A stretch of DNA of 64,000 nucleotides from positions 186,001 to 250,000 of the forward strand of contig JAHJIJ010000006.1 of the NCBI GenBank assembly GCA_018823325.1, in the 5' to 3' direction. The stretch is from Alphaproteobacteria bacterium (GTDB lineage: Bacteria > Pseudomonadota > Alphaproteobacteria > Sphingomonadales > Sphingomonadaceae). The notes beneath the pieces are model-generated. The model was not told the DNA's origin. It ran no database searches and saw only the letters and a list, made by a program, of their open reading frames with translations. The stretch's first letter is position 1. The number at the start of each line of letters is the position of its first letter. The position numbers and the translations under genes were made by a program. Positions 59,579-64,000 of this stretch are shown piece by piece.

Positions 59579-61555
59579 TCAATCGCCTGCGATCGGCAGT
59601 TCAAAGCCGGGGACGGGCAGGGCGCGTGCATCGAACAGATTGACGATCGGGCTGTCCGCCCAGCCATAGCGCACGCGCGTGGCGGCCTGGCCGTCATCCC
59701 GAAGCCAGACGTCTGCCCCCGAGATCGCGGCCTGCGCGTAACGGCAACTTTCCTGCGTGTTGCCGCACAGCTCGAAGCCGATTGGCGCGGCGGCGCTCCA
59801 CGCGGCAAGGCGCCCTTCCACGCCCGAGAACGCAACGCGAATTTGCCCCTGCGCGCGACCGGCGCTGACCGGCATGGGGAGCGCAATGCCCTGCGCCGCC
59901 ATGGCGAGCCGCTCGCCGAGCAGCGTCTTGTTGGCCGGATGAATGTCCGTGCGTTCGCCAAGGTCGATGGCGGTCACGAGCGCGGCATTGCTGTCGCCTG
60001 CAACAAAAGCGCGCTGCTCCTCGCGAAGGCTGGCCCAGCCTGATGCCGTCGGCGCCAGCTGCGGCGCGCCGAAATTGGCAAGCTGCACGACGAGCATGCG
60101 CAGGTCCGTGCCAAACTGACGCCGCCAGCCTGCGGTCAGCGCCCGCAGCCGATCCGCATAGCCCGGCAAATCGACATCGCTCTCGCCCTGATACCAGGCG
60201 GCACCCTTGAGGGCGATCTGCCCGAGCGGCGCGACCATGGCATTGTGCATGACGCCCAGCCCGCCATTGCCGTCCCACGGCGGCCGGGGCGGGAAGCTGG
60301 GGACCGGCGCGATGCTGTAGCGCCAGCCCTGCGCCAGCGGGACTGCGGCGCCGCCGTTGATCGTGAGCCTTAGCTGCTCGGCGCCCGTCGTGAAGCCGCC
60401 CTTGTCCCAGCTGTTGCTGATCGCGACCATGATTTCGTTGTCGCCCGCGCGCAGCAGGGCGGGGGGCAGGGCATAGCGGCGCGATTGGTCCCAGCTGAAC
60501 GTGTTGCCCACGGCCCGGCCATTGACGAACGTCATGTCCATATCGTCCATGATGCCGAGTTCCAGCGTCGCGCCGGCCTGCGCCTGTGCGCTGGTGAGGC
60601 GCACGGTGCGGCGCAGCCAGACTGTGCCATTGGTATCACGAGCGAGCGGCGTTCCCGCCCAGTCGTTCCACACGCCGATGTGCGGCACATCGCTCCAGGC
60701 GATGCTGTCGGGCCTCAACCATGGCTCGCTGCCATCGGCCTCTTCGCGATACCAGCGCTCCCATTGCGGCGCGAAGGCCGTAACGGCGCCCAGCGGATCG
60801 CTGTCATGCTGGCGCAGCATGGCCAGATCGTCTGCACCTTCGAGCGCGACAGCAGCATCGGGCGTCAGCCATGGCCGCAGGCGCGATCCGCCCCAGCTCG
60901 CATGGATGAGACCGATGGGGACGCGCTGCGCCGCCCGCAGCGCCGCGCCCATGAAATAGCAGGCCGCGGAAAAGCCCGGCACGCTCGCTGGCGTTGCCGT
61001 GCTCCAGCGGACCGGCGCGCCGAAGCGCTCGGCCGGCACGCTGGCGGTCATCTTTGGAATCTGGAGCAGCCGCAGGCCCGGATCATCGGCCCGCTGGGCG
61101 ACCATCGATCCGTTCAGTCCCCGCTCGACAGGAAATTCCATATTGGACTGGCCCGAGCAGAGCCACACATCGCCGACGAGCAGGTCCTGAACCAGCGTAG
61201 CACTGCCGTCGGCGCCGGTGACGCGCAGGGTGAGCGGCGCGTCGCTGGCGGACCGGGGCGGAAAGTGCAGCGAAAAGGCCCCGTGCGCATCTGCCGTTGC
61301 TGTCGCGCGCTGCTCGCCGAGCTGCGCCGTGATTCGTTCCTGCGGCCGGGCCGTGCCGGAAATGGTGATCGGGGCATCGCGCTGGATGATGGCCTGATCG
61401 GTCCACGCTGCCGAAAGAAGAACGGGGGCGGCAAGAGCACCCTTTGCCGAGAGGCCAGCCAGAGTCAGACCGAGCAGTCGTACAATCTTGCAATGGCGCC
61501 CGATGCCGCGAGAGAACGCACTAACGCGGTTCTGCCGCGCGCTTTCAACGCTCAT
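59579..61555 (-). CDS. Sialate O-acetylesterase-like protein (CE20-like carbohydrate acetylesterase)
   Basis: The 658-residue protein has a signal segment and an SGNH-type catalytic core: C-S-G-Q-S-N-M-E-F-P with Ser near 137, W-Y-Q-G-E-S-D near residue 460, and D-I-H-P-A-N-K carrying the Asp-His pair. A jelly-roll domain is inserted between the first two blocks (T-V-W-L-R-R, D-M-D-M-T-F-V-N-G). This split-core layout is that of the sialate O-acetylesterase family, of which the CE20 branch is known to deacetylate plant xyloglucan. Given the neighbours, a plant glycan is far likelier than sialic acid. GGAGAGGGG favours ATG 61555 over ATG 61567. Confidence 0.85.
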   Translation of the reverse strand: MSVESARQNRVSAFSRGIGRHCKIVRLLGLTLAGLSAKGALAAPVLLSAAWTDQAIIQRDAPITISGTARPQERITAQLGEQRATATADAHGAFSLHFPPRSASDAPLTLRVTGADGSATLVQDLLVGDVWLCSGQSNMEFPVERGLNGSMVAQRADDPGLRLLQIPKMTASVPAERFGAPVRWSTATPASVPGFSAACYFMGAALRAAQRVPIGLIHASWGGSRLRPWLTPDAAVALEGADDLAMLRQHDSDPLGAVTAFAPQWERWYREEADGSEPWLRPDSIAWSDVPHIGVWNDWAGTPLARDTNGTVWLRRTVRLTSAQAQAGATLELGIMDDMDMTFVNGRAVGNTFSWDQSRRYALPPALLRAGDNEIMVAISNSWDKGGFTTGAEQLRLTINGGAAVPLAQGWRYSIAPVPSFPPRPPWDGNGGLGVMHNAMVAPLGQIALKGAAWYQGESDVDLPGYADRLRALTAGWRRQFGTDLRMLVVQLANFGAPQLAPTASGWASLREEQRAFVAGDSNAALVTAIDLGERTDIHPANKTLLGERLAMAAQGIALPMPVSAGRAQGQIRVAFSGVEGRLAAWSAAAPIGFELCGNTQESCRYAQAAISGADVWLRDDGQAATRVRYGWADSPIVNLFDARALPVPGFELPIAGD

Positions 61556-61577
61556 GCCCCTCTCCATCCTCTCTTCG

Positions 61578-61591
61578 TGGTAGCGGTATCA
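61578..61591. promoter_or_regulatory. Predicted LacI-type operator 7 (CE20-GH51 operon)
   Basis: TGGTAGCGGTATCA matches the consensus at 12 of 14 positions and lies 22 bases before the CE20-like start. The L-arabinose dehydrogenase gene ends just beyond it at 61640. Confidence 0.62.
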
Positions 61592-61639
61592 TGATTGTGG
61601 AAACCGGATTCGGCAACCCCCTAAGTTCAGGCTGTTAAG

Positions 61640-62572
61640 TCAATCGTCGAACGGCTCGACGGTCTTGCGATTGCCGCGCAGGAAGCTGTCAGCCACGATG
61701 CACAAGGGCGCTGTGTCCACATCGCTCAGCCCGGCGCGGATGAGGTCCGCAAAGCGTGCGTAGAGCCCCGGATATTCAATGTCCGGGTTTTCCTGCGTTC
61801 CCGCGGGAAGCGTCAGCACTGCGCCGCCTTTCGCGAGGTGCAGTCTTCCGGCGTCGGTTTCCACGATGATGTCCCAGCTTTGCGGCCCGGTCTGCCGCCA
61901 GTCGAGATCCATATGGATCGGCGTGCCGAGCGTATCGGCAAGGTGCAGATCGGCTGCGATGGGTGCAGCGCGATTCTGTGGGAACTGGAGCGTCGCATCC
62001 TTCAGATAGACTGGCTCCGGCAGAATGTGTGTCAGGATCGAGAGCGCGTTGATGCCCGGATCGAACACGCCAAGCCCGCCCGGCTGCCAGATCCAGTCCT
62101 GCCCCGGATGCCAGACGCGCACGTCCTCCCGCCAGATGATGGAGACCTTCTCGATGCGCCGCCCCGCCAGCCACTGCCGTGCCGGCTCGACACCGGCCGC
62201 ATAGCGCGAATGCCAGGAGGCGAAGAGGGTCACCCCGGCCGCATCGGCGAGACTGCGCAGCGCAACGACTTCGGAGAGCGTCGCGCCCGGCGGCTTCTCC
62301 AGGAAGACACGAAGGCCCGCCTCGATGGCGCGGGCGGCAAGGGGGTAGCGCACCTGCGGCGGCGTGCAGAGTGCAATGGCGTCGATTGCCGGCCCCTGTG
62401 CGATCAGCGCTTCCAGATCGCTGAAATGCGGCACGCCATCCAGTCCGGCGGGTTGCCGGCTCACTGTCGCGGCCAGCCTGAACGCCGGATTGGCGGCAAT
62501 CGCCGGGAAATGCTGGTCCCGCGCGATCTTGCCGATGCCCTGCACGGCAAGGCGGATAGGAGCCATGCTCAT
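61640..62572 (-). CDS. L-arabinose (D-galactose) 1-dehydrogenase, Gfo/Idh/MocA family
   Basis: The 310-residue protein closely follows the Azospirillum L-arabinose 1-dehydrogenase pattern: Q-G-I-G-K-I-A-R-D-Q-H-F-P-A-I at the start, C-T-P-P-Q-V-R-Y, the catalytic Lys in L-E-K-P-P-G-A-T-L near residue 95, W-H-S-R-Y-A-A-G-V-E-P-A, and W-H-P-G-Q-D-W-I-W-Q-P-G-G-L-G-V-F-D-P-G-I-N-A. It oxidises L-arabinose, often also D-galactose, to the lactone with NAD(P)+. The ATG overlaps the stop of the FAH gene (TAATG), showing coupling. Both sugars could be produced by the GH51, GH43 and GH27 enzymes nearby. Confidence 0.9.
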   Translation of the reverse strand: MSMAPIRLAVQGIGKIARDQHFPAIAANPAFRLAATVSRQPAGLDGVPHFSDLEALIAQGPAIDAIALCTPPQVRYPLAARAIEAGLRVFLEKPPGATLSEVVALRSLADAAGVTLFASWHSRYAAGVEPARQWLAGRRIEKVSIIWREDVRVWHPGQDWIWQPGGLGVFDPGINALSILTHILPEPVYLKDATLQFPQNRAAPIAADLHLADTLGTPIHMDLDWRQTGPQSWDIIVETDAGRLHLAKGGAVLTLPAGTQENPDIEYPGLYARFADLIRAGLSDVDTAPLCIVADSFLRGNRKTVEPFDD

Positions 62573-63564
62573 TACAGCGCGCCGGGGCTGATGCGCGTGT
62601 CAGCCGCGCGCGCGAGCGGATTGGAAACGGGCAGGGCAAAGGGCGCCGCCGCAATCTCGAAGACATCGCCCTCCTGCGCCGTGACGCCGTCGCTGAACGA
62701 AAGCGTCGCCGTCCCGAAGAAATGGACATGCAGGTCGCCGGGCCTGCGGAACAAAGCATATTTGAAGTGATGATGCTCTAGATTGGCGATGCTGTGCGAC
62801 ATGTTGGCCTCGCCCGAGAGGAAAGGCTTCTCCCACAGCACAGCGTCTCCGCGCCGGATGCGGCTCGTGCCTTCGATATGCGCCGGCGCCGGGCCAAGCA
62901 GCAGCTCCGGGCCAAGCGCGGCCTTGCGCAGCTTGGAGTGGGCGAGCCACAGATAATTGTGCCGCTCGGTCACATGATCGCTGAACTCATTGGCCAGCGC
63001 GAAGCCGATCCGCCAGGGCTTGCCCTCGGCATCGATGATGTAGACGCCCGCCAGCTCCGGCTCCTCGCCGCCATCTTTGGCAAAGGCAGGCATCTCCAGC
63101 GGCTGGTGCGGCCCAACGAGTTGCGAGCCATCGCCCTTGTAGAACCATTCAGGCTGCTGGCCGGTTTCGCCGGGCGCGGGCTTGCCGCCTTCCAGACCCT
63201 CCAGGAACATCCGCATGGAATCGGTCTGTGTTTCCGCCTGCAGCGCCTGTTTGTGCATCTTGTCGCGCCCTTCGGCGGAACCAAGATGAGTGAGGCCGGT
63301 GCCGGTCATCAGCAGGTGCGCCGGGTCCTCATGATCGATGGGGGCAAGCAGGCGGCCCGCCGCGAATGCCTCGGCCAGATCGACCTGGTCGCCCTTGCGG
63401 TATTGCTGCACGGTCTCCAGCAGCGAATGGCGCCGGTCGAGCGCCTCCTGTGCCAGCGCGCGGATGCTGCTCGTACCCTCCAGCAGCCAGGCCTCGTCAT
63501 CGATCGCGAGAATGACCGATCGCTCGCCCGAAGATGCGCGATGCTGAAGCAGACGCGTTGCCAT
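62572..63564 (-). CDS. AraD1/GguC-like FAH-family protein, probable 2-keto-3-deoxy-L-arabonate dehydratase
   Basis: The 330-residue protein belongs to the FAH superfamily branch called AraD1 or GguC. Marks are D-H-E-D-P-A-H-L-L-M-T-G-T-G-L-T-H-L-G, E-W-F-Y-K-G-D-G, G-G-E-E-P-E-L-A-G-V-Y (the metal-binding acids), G-F-A-L-A-N-E-F-S-D-H and S-H-S-I-A-N-L-E-H-H-H-F-K. In the oxidative L-arabinose pathway a dehydratase makes alpha-ketoglutarate semialdehyde from the keto-deoxy acid. FAH proteins of this branch are assigned that step, although the classical Azospirillum enzyme is of another fold. ATG 63564 has AGGAGAGG upstream. It is flanked by the arabinose dehydrogenase and an aldehyde dehydrogenase, which supports the role. 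Confidence 0.8.
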   Translation of the reverse strand: MATRLLQHRASSGERSVILAIDDEAWLLEGTSSIRALAQEALDRRHSLLETVQQYRKGDQVDLAEAFAAGRLLAPIDHEDPAHLLMTGTGLTHLGSAEGRDKMHKQALQAETQTDSMRMFLEGLEGGKPAPGETGQQPEWFYKGDGSQLVGPHQPLEMPAFAKDGGEEPELAGVYIIDAEGKPWRIGFALANEFSDHVTERHNYLWLAHSKLRKAALGPELLLGPAPAHIEGTSRIRRGDAVLWEKPFLSGEANMSHSIANLEHHHFKYALFRRPGDLHVHFFGTATLSFSDGVTAQEGDVFEIAAAPFALPVSNPLARAADTRISPGAL

Positions 63565-63638
63565 TCCGATTCCCTCTCCTGATTGTCGCGCGCTCTGGCC
63601 GCGCCCCGATAGATCCAATGGTGTCGCCTGCCTGATCC

Positions 63639-64000
63639 TTACCGGCCCGCGAGCATGGCACCATCATAGATGCGCGGAGTGCCGTCGCCGAGCGCGTTGT
63701 CCCGCAGCGGCTCCGGCAGCACGGATTGCGCGAGGTTCTGATAGCTTACCGGCCGCAGGAAACGGTCGATCGCCAGGCTGCCGACGGAGGTCGTCCGTCC
63801 GTCCGAGGTGGCCGGGAACGGACCGCCGTGCACCATCGCGTGCGAGACCTCCACGCCGGTCGGCCAGCCATTGGCGAGAATTCGGCCGACCTTGCGCTCC
63901 AGCAGCGGGAGCAGCCGGGCTGCCAGCGGCTCGTCGCCTGTATCCATGTGCAGCGTTGCCGTCAGCTGCCCTTCCAGTGCACGGATCAGCGCGATCATCT
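63639..64000 (-). CDS. Aldehyde dehydrogenase, C-terminal fragment, probable alpha-ketoglutarate semialdehyde dehydrogenase
   Basis: The frame runs off the right edge, so only about 120 C-terminal residues are seen. [21 protein letters not shown] followed by [15 protein letters not shown] is the end of NADP-dependent 2,5-dioxopentanoate (alpha-ketoglutarate semialdehyde) dehydrogenases as I know them. The catalytic Cys and Glu are outside the window. It would be the last step of both oxidative pentose pathways. The FAH gene begins 74 bases downstream on the same strand. Confidence 0.82.
   Translation of the reverse strand, partial: MIALIRALEGQLTATLHMDTGDEPLAARLLPLLERKVGRILANGWPTGVEVSHAMVHGGPFPATSDGRTTSVGSLAIDRFLRPVSYQNLAQSVLPEPLRDNALGDGTPRIYDGAMLAGR

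Noticed and set aside
59579..61555. Sialic acid metabolism
   Set aside because: The enzyme belongs to the sialate O-acetylesterase fold family, but there are no sialidase, NanA or sialic-acid transport genes. Plant glycan deacetylation fits the context.

Overview
The window looks like a chromosomal segment of a GC-rich alphaproteobacterium, most likely a member of the Sphingomonadaceae. The signs are an ffh-rpsP-rimM-trmD-rplS housekeeping run, several large TonB-dependent receptors, an EpsI protein of the exosortase system with a PEP-CTERM protein (PEPxTWA sorting signal), Caulobacter-like D-xylose dehydrogenase and xylonolactonase, and frequent ATGA or TGATG stop/start overlaps. The taxon is inferred from gene content only.

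Layout. Positions 1-8816 are core: the end of a glutathione peroxidase, thiE, a TPM-domain protein, epsI, ffh, rpsP, rimM, trmD, rplS, a two-gene osmoprotectant ABC importer whose permease and binding protein are fused, and tRNA-Arg(CCG). From 8817 to about 18000 lies an accessory block. It holds two convergent, paralogous membrane-bound winged-helix proteins that overlap at their 3' ends, a Tat-exported propeller-like protein, a large inverted repeat in a divergent promoter region, a DUF6152 protein, a second secreted protein and a TonB-dependent receptor. A PEP-CTERM protein with an SdiA-regulated-type propeller follows.

Positions 19344-64000 form a large plant-polysaccharide utilisation region. 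The enzymes are GH43 (three), GH9, GH95, GH3, a GH141-like beta-helix, GH27, GH51, two alpha/beta-hydrolase esterases and a CE20-like acetylesterase. Uptake is by a TonB-dependent receptor across the outer membrane and an MFS sugar porter across the inner membrane. Pentose catabolism is both oxidative (xylonate dehydratase-type FAH protein, D-xylose dehydrogenase, xylonolactonase; L-arabinose dehydrogenase, an AraD1-type FAH protein and an aldehyde dehydrogenase at the right edge) and by isomerisation (xylA, xylB). A DgoA-type aldolase and a KDG kinase are also present. A LacI regulator sits in the middle of the region, and seven copies of a palindrome close to TGGTAGCGCTACCA precede the main operons, so the region reads as one LacI regulon. 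A FadR-type GntR regulator with its own perfect dyad lies beside the GH51 gene.

Within this region is a TonB receptor, flavin-dependent halogenase-like, SapC and JmjC-type cupin module. Such genes are annotated one by one, but their joint role beside sugar receptors is unknown to me. This module and the paired membrane winged-helix proteins are the best candidates for undescribed biology here.
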